Shown here one piece after another: positions 1 to 6,810 of a DNA stretch of 9,835 bases. The notes beneath the pieces are model-generated. The model was given only the letters and a program-made list of their open reading frames with translations, searched no databases and was not told the DNA's origin. Source of the DNA: Cellulomonadaceae bacterium (GTDB lineage: Bacteria; Actinomycetota; Actinomycetes; Actinomycetales; Cellulomonadaceae); NCBI GenBank assembly GCA_031283115.1, contig JAITCK010000111.1, positions 1-9,835 on the forward strand, in the 5' to 3' direction. The translations under genes and the position numbers were made by a program. The stretch's first letter is position 1. Each line of letters starts with the position of its first letter.

Positions 1-48
1 GCGATCTCAGCCCGTGCCAGCGCATATCATCACCGGGGAAGGACTCAC

Positions 49-138
49 CTTGTTCGTCGGGAAACCGCAGGCCACCGGGAAAACTCCAGACACCGAGAAA
101 ACACCGTTCGTCGGGAAAACACCATCCACCGGGAACCC
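49..138. repeat. Five-unit 18-bp tandem repeat array
   Basis: Five units follow one another with an exact 18-bp period: 49-66, 67-84, 85-102, 103-120 and 121-138. Each ends in a form of CGGGAAAAC, with variants GGGAAACC, GAGAAAAC and GGGAACCC. The 5' half alternates between a GTTCGT type and a CCAC/GACAC type. A looser CACCGGGGAA copy at 31-40 is out of phase. The array lies just downstream of the PAC2 gene, reading on the minus strand. There are no distinct spacers, so it is a minisatellite-like tandem repeat and not CRISPR. Its function is unknown. Confidence 0.85.
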
Positions 139-148
139 GCTTGGCAGG

Positions 149-220
149 CAGGGGTAACCGCGCAGCCAATCGCCCGCCAACCAGGGGTAACCGCGCGGCC
201 ACGTCCAATCGCCCGGCCAC
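149..220. repeat. Imperfect 33/39-bp tandem duplication
   Basis: Two adjacent copies both begin CAGGGGTAACCGCGC: 149-181 (33 bp) and 182-220 (39 bp). Both continue through CCAATCGCCCG. They differ mainly by a 6-bp insertion in the second copy. The pair lies between the 18-bp array and the stop codon of the PAC2 gene. No function can be assigned, and no clear intrinsic terminator for the PAC2 gene is visible here. Confidence 0.8.
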
Positions 221-237
221 AGCCAGTAACAACGGGC

Positions 238-1179
238 CTACTCTTCACCGGATTCTTGGGCCAGGAACTTTTCGAACTCGGCAGCCAACTCGTCCGCTGT
301 GGGAATGGGGCCATCTGCTTCAAGGATGCGGCCTGGTGCTCCCACCCGTTCGGTGAATCGGTCGAACTGCTCCTCTAAAGCGTGCACGATGGCGCTCACC
401 TCGGGCGACCCGGCAACCTCCGACTCGATAGCCGCAGTGATGTCCATGCCGTCACGTTCCAGCACATCAAGTTTGAGATCCAGACCGGTAGCGCGTTCCA
501 CATGCTCCAAGGCAACCTTGGCTGCCGGGGGGTACTGCATTTGTGACAGGTAGTGGGGCACGTGAATGGTGAAGCCCATCGCATCATGCCCCGACTCCCC
601 CAGCCGGTATTCCAGCAGGGCAGGCAGGGAAGAAGGCACCTTGATTTTGCCGAAGAAAGACGTGTAGTCCTCTGTCAACCCGGCCCGCGTTCCGTGGGCG
701 GTCAGCGTGAGCGGGCGCGTGTGAGGAACCCCCATGGGTATCCCGTGGAAGCCGACAGTCAACGACACCCCGAACCGTTCAATGATCCGTCGAACCGCAG
801 CGATCACCCGCTCCCATTGGACATCAGGTTCGCTGCCGTAAAGCAGCAGAAAGCCGGTGCCCTCATTGTCGCGCACATAGTCAACAGCGAGGAAGGGCTC
901 CTCATAGTCGGTCCACCTGTCAGAATCGAAGGTCATCAGCGCCCGCTTTGACCGGTAGTCGAGCAGTTGATCCATGTCGAAGGTGGCGATGCGGGTCGAT
1001 TCGAAAGAGCTTTCCACATGGGCGGCAGCCACCTGGGCCACCGAACCGGCGTCAATGAAGCCCCGCAGCCCGTGGAGCAGCACCGGGCCGGTGCCCTCGT
1101 GCGGGTCAGGCCAGTAGGGCAGGCCAAGTTCCCACACGGCGTCGTCGTCAATGGTGACGATCGTCTCCGGGTCTCTCAC
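238..1179 (-). CDS. PAC2-family protein (proteasome assembly chaperone 2-like fold)
   Basis: This 313-residue protein matches the actinobacterial PAC2 family, an alpha/beta protein named after the eukaryotic proteasome assembly chaperone 2. Seen in the sequence: the early VLLHGLRGFIDAG segment, the central GFHGIPMGVPHTRP segment, and a mid-protein FTIHVPHYL segment. The C-terminus is helical and rich in acidic residues. There is no signal peptide or membrane segment, so it should be cytoplasmic. The start is GTG at 1177-1179, supported by a strong AAGAGGAG ribosome site six bases upstream. A TATGGT -10 hexamer (1203-1208 on the plus strand) fits a very short leader. Its role in bacteria is not established, and no proteasome genes are visible here. 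It is divergent from the helR-like gene. The reading frame stays open for 76 codons past the TAG stop, across the repeats (see findings). Confidence 0.88.
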   Translation of the reverse strand: MRDPETIVTIDDDAVWELGLPYWPDPHEGTGPVLLHGLRGFIDAGSVAQVAAAHVESSFESTRIATFDMDQLLDYRSKRALMTFDSDRWTDYEEPFLAVDYVRDNEGTGFLLLYGSEPDVQWERVIAAVRRIIERFGVSLTVGFHGIPMGVPHTRPLTLTAHGTRAGLTEDYTSFFGKIKVPSSLPALLEYRLGESGHDAMGFTIHVPHYLSQMQYPPAAKVALEHVERATGLDLKLDVLERDGMDITAAIESEVAGSPEVSAIVHALEEQFDRFTERVGAPGRILEADGPIPTADELAAEFEKFLAQESGEE

Positions 1180-1202
1180 ATGCGTCTCCTCTTGATTGCC
1201 AA

Positions 1203-1208
1203 ACCATA
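1203..1208 (-). promoter_or_regulatory. Candidate -10 element of the PAC2 gene
   Basis: Read on the minus strand this is TATGGT, matching the actinobacterial TANNNT -10 pattern. Transcription would start near 1196, giving a leader of about 17 bases that contains the AAGAGGAG ribosome site. No convincing -35 hexamer is visible at the usual spacing, so the assignment rests on the -10 and its position. Confidence 0.35.
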
Positions 1209-1289
1209 AAAATCGGTACCAACCGTTCGAGCCTACCGCCCATTGACGGCCAAGTGTGCACGAGTAGCCCTCAATGCGGAATAATGGTT

Positions 1290-1307
1290 GGCCGCTTGAG
1301 GCAACGC
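1290..1307 (+). promoter_or_regulatory. Possible rifamycin-associated element (RAE)-like site upstream of helR
   Basis: The stretch contains CTTGAGGCAAC, an imperfect inverted repeat (TTG-AGG-CAA). It closely resembles the CTTGCGGCAAG core that I recall for the rifamycin-associated element found upstream of helR and other rifamycin-resistance genes in actinomycetes. Nine of eleven bases agree with that recalled core. It lies about 55-70 bp upstream of the preferred helR start. The outer arms of the element are poorly conserved, and the comparison is from memory, so this is a hypothesis. Confidence 0.3.
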
Positions 1308-1348
1308 TCCGCGAGGCGCCGCCGCAAGCACCCTAACTAATGTCAGAT

Positions 1349-1354
1349 GAGGAG
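1349..1354 (+). promoter_or_regulatory. Ribosome binding site that decides the helR start
   Basis: GAGGAG lies six bases before GTG 1361. The in-frame ATG at 1340 has only CCCTAACTA upstream and no purine-rich site. A TAATGT hexamer at 1338-1343 fits a -10 element and would start the transcript near 1350, after the ATG. This favours the shorter protein. Confidence 0.55.
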
Positions 1355-1360
1355 ACGGGC

Positions 1361-3688
1361 GTGGCGGGCAGAACGCAAGAAGTGGCTCACGAGCAAGCCG
1401 TCGTCAAAATGCTGTATGCCCGGCTGGACGAGTTGCGCGGAATTGCGCGGGCCCGCCTGGCCTCCGTGCGCCGGGAAGGTCCGTCCGGTTCGCCGCAGAA
1501 CCGCAGTGAACGTGACGCCTTTGCCACCCTCTATGAAGACCGCGCCGCCCAACTGGATGCTGTTGAAGACCGTCTGGCTTTTGGCCGTCTCGACCTGTCT
1601 GCTGAGGCTGCCGCCAAGGACGACTCCCCTGTCCGCTATGTCGGGCGTATCGGATTGACGGACGACAACCACAAGTCCATCCTCACCGACTGGCGCGCCC
1701 CCGCTGCCGAACCCTTCTATCGGGCGACCGCGCTGGCCCCCGCCGGGGTGGTGCGCCGTCGCCACCTGGTGACGTCAGGCCGCACAGTCACCGGCATCGA
1801 AGATGAACTGCTGGACATGGCCCACGCTGCCGAACACGCCTCAACCCTGTCAGGTGAGGGAGCCCTCCTGGCAGCCTTGGCCCAACGCCGCACCGGCCAC
1901 ATGACAGACATCGTGTCGACCATTCAGGGCGAACAAGACCGTATTATCCGGTCTGACCTGGGCGGTGCCCTGGTGGTGCAGGGTGGGCCGGGAACCGGTA
2001 AAACGGCGGTGGCCCTGCACCGTGCCGCCTTCCTCCTGTACGCCCACCGCCGCCTGCTGGAACGTTCGGGCGTGCTGCTGGTGGGCCCCAGCCGCGCCTT
2101 TTTGCGGTACATCGACCAGGTTCTCCCTTCGCTGGGTGAGACGGGTGTCGTGTCCACCACCATCAGTGAACTGCTGCCCGGTATTCACGCCTCCACGCAA
2201 GACAGCGGCCCGGTCGCGGAAATCAAAGGCCGCCTGATCTGGACGGACATCATCAAGCAGGCGGTGCGGGCTCGTGAACGTGTCCCTGAGCATGACCAGC
2301 ATTTCCGCCTGGACGGTTATGACCTGGTGATTCGCCGCAGCGACATTCGTGACGCCATGTCGCGGGCCCGCCGAACCCGCAAACCCCATAATGAAGCCCG
2401 CATCACTTTTGTGCGCGACGTGCTGGGCCGCCTGGCCGCCCAATACGCGGAAAAAGCGCGCCGCAGCCTGGACAGCGAAGACCGCGCCATCGTGTTGGAG
2501 GATTTGCGATCCCATCGTGACGTGCGCATTGCCCTCAACATTGCCTGGTTCCCGTTGTCGGCTAAACGCCTGGTAGATGACCTTTTTGCTAAGCCGCACC
2601 GGCTAGAGCAGGCCGCCAGCGACCTCACGGCAGCTGAACGGGCCTTGTTGTACCGGGAAAAGTTTGCCCCCTGGACGGAATCGGACATTCCCCTGCTTGA
2701 TGAGGCTTCAACCCTGCTGGGTGAGGATGATTCGGTGGCTCGGGCTGAGGCCAAAGCCAGGGATGCTGAACGGGCTGAAGCGTTGGAGCATGCCCGGCAG
2801 GTGATTTCGTCGGGTGGAGCATCGGGCGGCATGTTTACCGTGGATGCGGAAATGCTGGCTGATCGTTTCGTGTCATCGGGCGCTCGGATGACAACGGCCG
2901 AGCGGGCGGCGGCTGACCGTCAATGGACTTACGGGCACGTTGTGGTTGATGAGGCGCAGGAACTTTCACCCATGGCTTGGCGAATGCTGACCCGCCGGGT
3001 CCCCACCAAGTCCATGACCATCGTCGGCGATGTTGCGCAAACCTCGTCAATGGCAGGCGCCCGCAACTGGGCCGACGCCCTCAACCCTGTGCTGCGCGGG
3101 CAGTGGCGGATCAGCGAACTCACCGTGTCCTACCGCACCCCGGCATCGGTAGCGGATGCAGCCCAGCGGGTGGCCGCTGCAGCCGGGCTGCCCACGTCAC
3201 CGCTGACGGCGGCCCGTGAAATAGACGGCGCCATCGTCGATGTTCCCGTAACAGCGGCAGCCGGTTCCAGCCTGGGGGCTGCACCGGTCATCCCCCGCAC
3301 CGTTGCCGATCATGTGGGTGCTCTCGCCGCAGAGTTTGTGGGCAAGGACGGGGCCGGTCGGGTGGCCGTCATCGCCGCGCCCGCCATCGTGCCTGAACTG
3401 CGTGCCGCCGTGGCCGCCACCCTGCCCGATGCCGTGGGCGCCCGGGAAGCTCAACGGTTGAGCACGCAACGGCCAGAAGACGCCCAGGTCACCGTCGTTA
3501 CCCCCAGGGAAACGAAAGGACTCGAATACGATGCGGTGGTGCTGGTGGAGCCTGCCGACATTGTGGCAGCCAGCCCCGACCGCCTGGGCGGATGGTCCGA
3601 CGTGTACGTGTCCATGACCCGGCCTACGCAGCGGCTTGTTGTCGTTCACGCTCAAGGCCTGCCCGCCGGTTTCACCGCCCCCGCCTGA
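1361..3688 (+). CDS. helR: HelR/HelD-like RNA polymerase-associated ATPase (UvrD/Rep-type superfamily 1 fold)
   Basis: This 775-residue protein belongs to the HelD/HelR group of superfamily 1 motors. They bind RNA polymerase, release stalled or drug-bound enzyme and recycle it; actinobacterial HelR can protect against rifamycins. Seen: an N-terminal helical region with the family's SERDAFATLY and GRIGL segments, Walker A GGPGTGKT (208-215), Walker B DEAQ (530-533), GDVAQ (556-560), SYRTP (around 591), TKGLEYD (718-724) and the SMTR arginine finger (R754). Between Walker A and B lie about 315 residues, the HelD-specific insertion, including a glycine-rich SSGGASGG segment (483-490) where relatives carry the loop reaching towards the polymerase active site. 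I prefer GTG 1361 because GAGGAG lies six bases upstream; ATG 1340 (782 residues) has no ribosome site. HelR and HelD subtypes cannot be separated with certainty here. Confidence 0.85.
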   Translation: MAGRTQEVAHEQAVVKMLYARLDELRGIARARLASVRREGPSGSPQNRSERDAFATLYEDRAAQLDAVEDRLAFGRLDLSAEAAAKDDSPVRYVGRIGLTDDNHKSILTDWRAPAAEPFYRATALAPAGVVRRRHLVTSGRTVTGIEDELLDMAHAAEHASTLSGEGALLAALAQRRTGHMTDIVSTIQGEQDRIIRSDLGGALVVQGGPGTGKTAVALHRAAFLLYAHRRLLERSGVLLVGPSRAFLRYIDQVLPSLGETGVVSTTISELLPGIHASTQDSGPVAEIKGRLIWTDIIKQAVRARERVPEHDQHFRLDGYDLVIRRSDIRDAMSRARRTRKPHNEARITFVRDVLGRLAAQYAEKARRSLDSEDRAIVLEDLRSHRDVRIALNIAWFPLSAKRLVDDLFAKPHRLEQAASDLTAAERALLYREKFAPWTESDIPLLDEASTLLGEDDSVARAEAKARDAERAEALEHARQVISSGGASGGMFTVDAEMLADRFVSSGARMTTAERAAADRQWTYGHVVVDEAQELSPMAWRMLTRRVPTKSMTIVGDVAQTSSMAGARNWADALNPVLRGQWRISELTVSYRTPASVADAAQRVAAAAGLPTSPLTAAREIDGAIVDVPVTAAAGSSLGAAPVIPRTVADHVGALAAEFVGKDGAGRVAVIAAPAIVPELRAAVAATLPDAVGAREAQRLSTQRPEDAQVTVVTPRETKGLEYDAVVLVEPADIVAASPDRLGGWSDVYVSMTRPTQRLVVVHAQGLPAGFTAPA

Positions 3689-3736
3689 CGGGGCCAACCT
3701 CACAGTTTCTGGCAAGGCCACAGGCAGTCTGGCGTG

Positions 3737-3742
3737 TATCGT
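3737..3742 (+). promoter_or_regulatory. Candidate -10 element for leaderless serA transcript
   Basis: TATCGT matches the TANNNT -10 pattern and is followed by exactly seven bases and then GTG 3750. That spacing places the transcription start at or next to the start codon. No ribosome site precedes this GTG, so leaderless translation is the simplest reading. No good -35 hexamer is seen. Confidence 0.45.
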
Positions 3743-3749
3743 GGCGCCC

Positions 3750-4988
3750 GTGCTGAAAGCCTTACTCCTTGAGAACATTCACCCTGTCGCCGTTGACGTG
3801 CTCACTGCCGCCGGTTTTGACGTAGAGACGCGGGCCGGGGCGCTCAGCGAAGCCGAACTCATTGAGGCTCTCGATGGCGTACATCTGCTGGGGATTCGCA
3901 GCAAAACGCAGGTGTCTGCGGCAGTGATCGCGGCCCGGCCTGACCTACTGGCCGTGGGCGCCTTCTGTATTGGCACCAACCAAATCGACTTGGCTACCGC
4001 TGCTGGGCGCGGCGTGGCCGTATTCAACGCCCCCTATTCCAACACCCGGTCTGTGGTGGAGTTGGCTTTAGCGGAAATCATTGCCCTCACCCGCAACCTC
4101 ACCGCCCTCAACACTGACTTGCACGCGGGTGTGTGGAACAAGTCAGCCGACGGCGCCCACGAGGTGCGGGGCCGCACGCTCGGCATCATCGGCTACGGCA
4201 ACATTGGCGCCCAACTCAGTGTGCTGGCCGAAAACTTGGGCATGAAAGTGCTCTTCTTTGATGTGGCCGAAAAGTTGGCTTTGGGTAACGCCCGCCGCGT
4301 AGACAACCTCAACGAACTGTTGGCCGCCGCTGACGCCGTGACCATTCACATTGACGGCAGCCCCAGCAACAGGGGCTTCTTTGGTGCGCAGCAGTTTGCG
4401 CAGATGAAACCGGGGGCCGTGTTCCTCAACCTGTCGCGCGGCCATGTGGTCGACCTGGACGCCCTGAAGGCTGCCCTGGAGTCGGGACGCCTGGCCGGGG
4501 CGGGCGTTGACGTGTTCCCTGAAGAACCCAAAAAGAAGGGCGACCTGTTCGAGTCTCCCCTGCGCGGCTTCCCCAACGTCATTCTGTCCCCCCACGTGGG
4601 CGGGTCTACGGAGGAGGCGCAGGAAGACATCGGTCGTTTTGTTTCCGGCAAACTGCGCGACTACATCACCACCGGCTCCACCAGGTTGTCCGTCAACCTG
4701 CCCAACCTGCAATTGGCGCCCACCGGCGTGGGCCGCATCATGCTGCTGCACCGCAACGTGCCTGGTGTTATGGCTGCCGTCAACCATGTGTTTGCTGATT
4801 TTGGCTGCAACATTGACGGGCAGATGTTGGCTACGGAAGGGGAGATCGGTTACGTGGTCACCGATATTTCCGATGTCGCCCAGCGGGGTGCGTCGTCCAA
4901 GCTCATCGCTATGGATTCGACTATTCGCCTGCGCATTCGGGATGCCTTTGACCGCTCCGAGTTTCCGCCTGGCCCCGCAGCCAGTTAG
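3750..4988 (+). CDS. serA: D-3-phosphoglycerate dehydrogenase, short ACT-domain form
   Basis: It oxidises 3-phosphoglycerate to 3-phosphohydroxypyruvate with NAD, the first step of L-serine synthesis, in the cytoplasm. The 412-residue product matches the E. coli-type enzyme (410 residues) along its length. Seen: FCIGTNQ and FNAPYSNTRSV in the substrate domain, the NAD-binding GYGNIG (148-153), catalytic Arg230 (SRGH), Glu259 (PEEP) and His282 (PHVGG), at the same mutual spacing as in E. coli. A C-terminal ACT domain (about 325-405) keeps His334 and Asn336, matching the serine-binding residues of the E. coli enzyme, so serine feedback inhibition is likely. The start is GTG 3750, giving the family-typical KALLLENIHPVAVDVL beginning; GTG 3741 is possible, and ATG 3636 lies inside helR. 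It may be co-transcribed with helR or use its own leaderless promoter. Confidence 0.95.
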   Translation: MLKALLLENIHPVAVDVLTAAGFDVETRAGALSEAELIEALDGVHLLGIRSKTQVSAAVIAARPDLLAVGAFCIGTNQIDLATAAGRGVAVFNAPYSNTRSVVELALAEIIALTRNLTALNTDLHAGVWNKSADGAHEVRGRTLGIIGYGNIGAQLSVLAENLGMKVLFFDVAEKLALGNARRVDNLNELLAAADAVTIHIDGSPSNRGFFGAQQFAQMKPGAVFLNLSRGHVVDLDALKAALESGRLAGAGVDVFPEEPKKKGDLFESPLRGFPNVILSPHVGGSTEEAQEDIGRFVSGKLRDYITTGSTRLSVNLPNLQLAPTGVGRIMLLHRNVPGVMAAVNHVFADFGCNIDGQMLATEGEIGYVVTDISDVAQRGASSKLIAMDSTIRLRIRDAFDRSEFPPGPAAS

Positions 4989-4991
4989 GAA

Positions 4992-5489
4992 CTACAAGTC
5001 GTCGGGCACTTTGGCGATGGATCCGCGCCGTGCAGCGTGCGCGGCATGTTCGGCGCGCAGAGACTTGATGGCGGCTTCGAAATCGTCCAGGGAGTTGAAG
5101 GCCTGGTAGACGCTGGCGAAACGCAGGTAGGCTACCTCGTCAAGGTCGCGCAGCGGCCCGAGTATGGCCAGGCCGATTTCTCCGGCGTCAATGATGGCGT
5201 TGCCTTGGCCGCGCAGGGTCTCTTCAACTTTTTGCGCAAGCAGGGCCAGGTCGTCGTCGCTGACGGGGCGACCTTGGCAGGCTTTACGCACACCGGAGAC
5301 GATTTTGTCGCGGCTGAACGGTTCGGTAGCGCCGGACCGTTTCACTACGGACAGTGAGGCTGTTTCGAGTGTGGTGAAGCGTCGGCCACATTCGGGGCAC
5401 TGTCGACGACGGCGAATCGACAGGCCGTCATCCGACGTGCGCGAATCGACTACCCGCGAATCAGGGTGGCGGCAGAAGGGGCAATGCAT
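4992..5489 (-). CDS. nrdR: Transcriptional repressor NrdR
   Basis: NrdR is a zinc- and nucleotide-binding repressor of ribonucleotide reductase genes; it senses ATP/dATP. This 165-residue protein is full length. Seen: the N-terminal zinc ribbon with Cys3, Cys6, Cys31 and Cys34 (MHCPFC and CPEC), the basic SIRRRRQC stretch, then an ATP-cone from about 46 to 137 beginning SVVKRSG. The C-terminal tail is charged. No ribonucleotide reductase gene or recognisable NrdR box is in the window, so its targets lie elsewhere. It converges on serA with only 3 bp between the stop codons. The ATG at 5489 has no ribosome site but sits seven bases after a TACTCT -10 hexamer, so the mRNA is probably leaderless. 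Confidence 0.96.
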   Translation of the reverse strand: MHCPFCRHPDSRVVDSRTSDDGLSIRRRRQCPECGRRFTTLETASLSVVKRSGATEPFSRDKIVSGVRKACQGRPVSDDDLALLAQKVEETLRGQGNAIIDAGEIGLAILGPLRDLDEVAYLRFASVYQAFNSLDDFEAAIKSLRAEHAAHAARRGSIAKVPDDL

Positions 5490-5496
5490 GGCGCGA

Positions 5497-5502
5497 AGAG
5501 TA
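5497..5502 (-). promoter_or_regulatory. Candidate -10 element for leaderless nrdR transcript
   Basis: Read on the minus strand this is TACTCT (TANNNT pattern), followed by seven bases and the nrdR ATG. The spacing equals that seen at serA. The -35 region would fall around 5518-5525, touching one arm of the 9-bp inverted repeat. Confidence 0.45.
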
Positions 5503-5521
5503 CCGCGTGCCCCCCGTCACT

Positions 5522-5560
5522 TTTTCTCCTTGTCGCTGCACGCTTGTCATCAGGAGAAAA
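5522..5560. repeat. 9-bp inverted repeat upstream of nrdR
   Basis: TTTTCTCCT (5522-5530) and its perfect complement AGGAGAAAA (5552-5560) are separated by 21 bases, centre to centre 30 bp. A third copy, TTTTCTCCT, is at 5605-5613 over the stop codon of the upstream regulator gene. No U-run follows the stem in either direction and the stem is AT-rich, so it is not a typical terminator. It could be an operator overlapping the nrdR -35 region, or an RNA hairpin in read-through transcripts. Confidence 0.55.
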
Positions 5561-5611
5561 TCGCGTCACGGATGCTTGTTGCTGATGGCTGTGGTTGGGG
5601 TGGGTTTTCTC

Positions 5612-6808
5612 CTACCCCCCCCCCGCGGCAGGGCCGGTGGTTTCGCGGACCACTAGGCGGGGGCTGACTACTACGCGGTGGATGGGGCGGGACGGGCTGC
5701 TAAGGCGTTTGACCAGCAGGTCTACGGCGTCGGCGCCGATGGCTTCGCGGGCTGGGGACACTGCGGTCAGGGCGGGAGTGAACAGGCCGGCAACTTCGTC
5801 GTCGTAAGCGATGACGGACAGGTCGTCGGGCACGGACAAGCCACGGTCTCGTGCAGCGTTGACAACGGCCAGCGCCTCATTGTCGGAGTGGATAACAATG
5901 CCGGTGGTTCCCGATTTCACGGCCGTGTCAACGATGTCCGCCACCCGTTCGGTGAACACTGGAGCGTCTAGTCTGGGCATGAGACGTTCGAAGTGTTCGT
6001 CGTTTGTCAAACCCAACTCGGCGCAGGCGGCCCGCCATCCGACAGCGATCTTGCGGGACGTAGGCGACTCCCTGTTGATCACGAGGGCCACCCGCCTGTG
6101 CCCCAATTCGGCCAGGTGGCGTACTGCGACTAGTGTTCCTTGGGCGTGATCGGACACCACCATTTCGAAAGGCTCCCCTTGCTGTGAGTGTGGTGATTCA
6201 CGTTCCATGAGCACCACGGGTACCGGGGAGTTGGTGAGCCATTCGACTAGCCGGGCCGACGGGCTGGGAAGGGTTCGCGGTGCAAGGAGCAGGCCACACA
6301 GGCCATCGGTGTTGATCAGCGTTTCTAGCACGGGGCGTTCATCGGCGGCTTCATAGGACGACCCGTGCAAAACGACTCGCATCCCGTGACGTAACGCCTC
6401 CTGTTCGATACCGCGCACGACGGCGGGCCAGTAGTGGTCGAAGGAGGGCACCAGCACACCGATCACTGCCTGGGGCGGGGAAACCTGAGCGGCAGGCACC
6501 GCCTCCGTCCCCCTCGCGGATGCCGTCGTCGGCACTGTTGGCGTTGACGGCCGGGAAGGAACTCCATCGCCGCCCCGCCCCGCCGCCGCTACAGGGATGT
6601 TTACGGCCACGGCTCCGCCGTAGACGCGCTGGGCTAACCCTTGGCGTTCTAGGCGTTCGATGTCGCGGCGCACTGTCATGGGGGTGACGGCGAGTTCGTC
6701 GCTGACTGTGGTGATGCGAATGGCTCCGTCGCGTTGGAGGAGGCTGAGCAGGTGGCTGCGGCGTTCGTCACCGAGGAGCACACGTTCCGTTGAAGACAGG
6801 TCAGACAC
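5612..6808 (-). CDS. Hybrid sugar-responsive regulator: DeoR-type HTH with LacI-type ligand domain
   Basis: This 398-residue protein joins two modules. Residues 15-67 are a DeoR/GlpR-type winged helix-turn-helix, with DELAVTPMTVRRDIERLE and the closing RVYGGAV. A linker rich in Ala, Pro, Thr and Gly (about 68-113) follows. From about residue 114 (VIGVLVPSFDHYWP) to the C-terminus is a periplasmic-binding-protein-like domain of the LacI type, ending in the typical YDDEVAGLFTPALTAV segment. It should bind DNA near its own gene and respond to a sugar. The preferred start is GTG 6808, eight bases after a TAGTCT -10 hexamer; an in-frame TTG at 6826 (404 residues) lies upstream of that element. It is divergent from the DUF2264 gene, its likely target, and its stop codon is preceded by ten G residues. 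Ligand unknown. Confidence 0.88.
   Translation of the reverse strand: MSDLSSTERVLLGDERRSHLLSLLQRDGAIRITTVSDELAVTPMTVRRDIERLERQGLAQRVYGGAVAVNIPVAAAGRGGDGVPSRPSTPTVPTTASARGTEAVPAAQVSPPQAVIGVLVPSFDHYWPAVVRGIEQEALRHGMRVVLHGSSYEAADERPVLETLINTDGLCGLLLAPRTLPSPSARLVEWLTNSPVPVVLMERESPHSQQGEPFEMVVSDHAQGTLVAVRHLAELGHRRVALVINRESPTSRKIAVGWRAACAELGLTNDEHFERLMPRLDAPVFTERVADIVDTAVKSGTTGIVIHSDNEALAVVNAARDRGLSVPDDLSVIAYDDEVAGLFTPALTAVSPAREAIGADAVDLLVKRLSSPSRPIHRVVVSPRLVVRETTGPAAGGG
5615..5624 (-). repeat. 10-base homopolymer at the end of the regulator gene
   Basis: Ten C in a row on the plus strand, ten G on the coding strand, encode the final Gly-Gly-Gly directly before TAG. Tracts of this length are prone to slippage. 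Loss or gain of one base would bypass the TAG and add a short different tail. Confidence 0.9.
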
Positions 6809-6810
6809 GG

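Noticed and set aside
49..138. CRISPR array
   Set aside because: Units are 18 bp with no unique spacers and are adjacent, so this is a plain tandem repeat.
45..323. Open frame of 92 codons on the minus strand
   Set aside because: It overlaps the end of the PAC2 gene in another frame and runs through the repeats; its arginine-rich product and lack of a ribosome site suggest a chance frame.
1850..2599. Long minus-strand open frame inside helR
   Set aside because: The plus-strand frame encodes an intact motor ATPase with all motifs; the opposite frame gives a low-complexity product without family features.
3636..3749. Longer serA starting at ATG 3636
   Set aside because: It would overlap the end of helR and add 38 residues with no counterpart in the family; the conserved N-terminus begins at GTG 3750.
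5522..5560. Intrinsic terminator for the regulator gene
   Set aside because: The stem is AT-rich, the loop is 21 bases and no U-run follows on either strand; it is kept only as an inverted repeat.
5490..5611. NrdR box or ribonucleotide reductase control site
   Set aside because: I looked for the AT-rich paired NrdR box pattern and saw none; no reductase genes are in the window.
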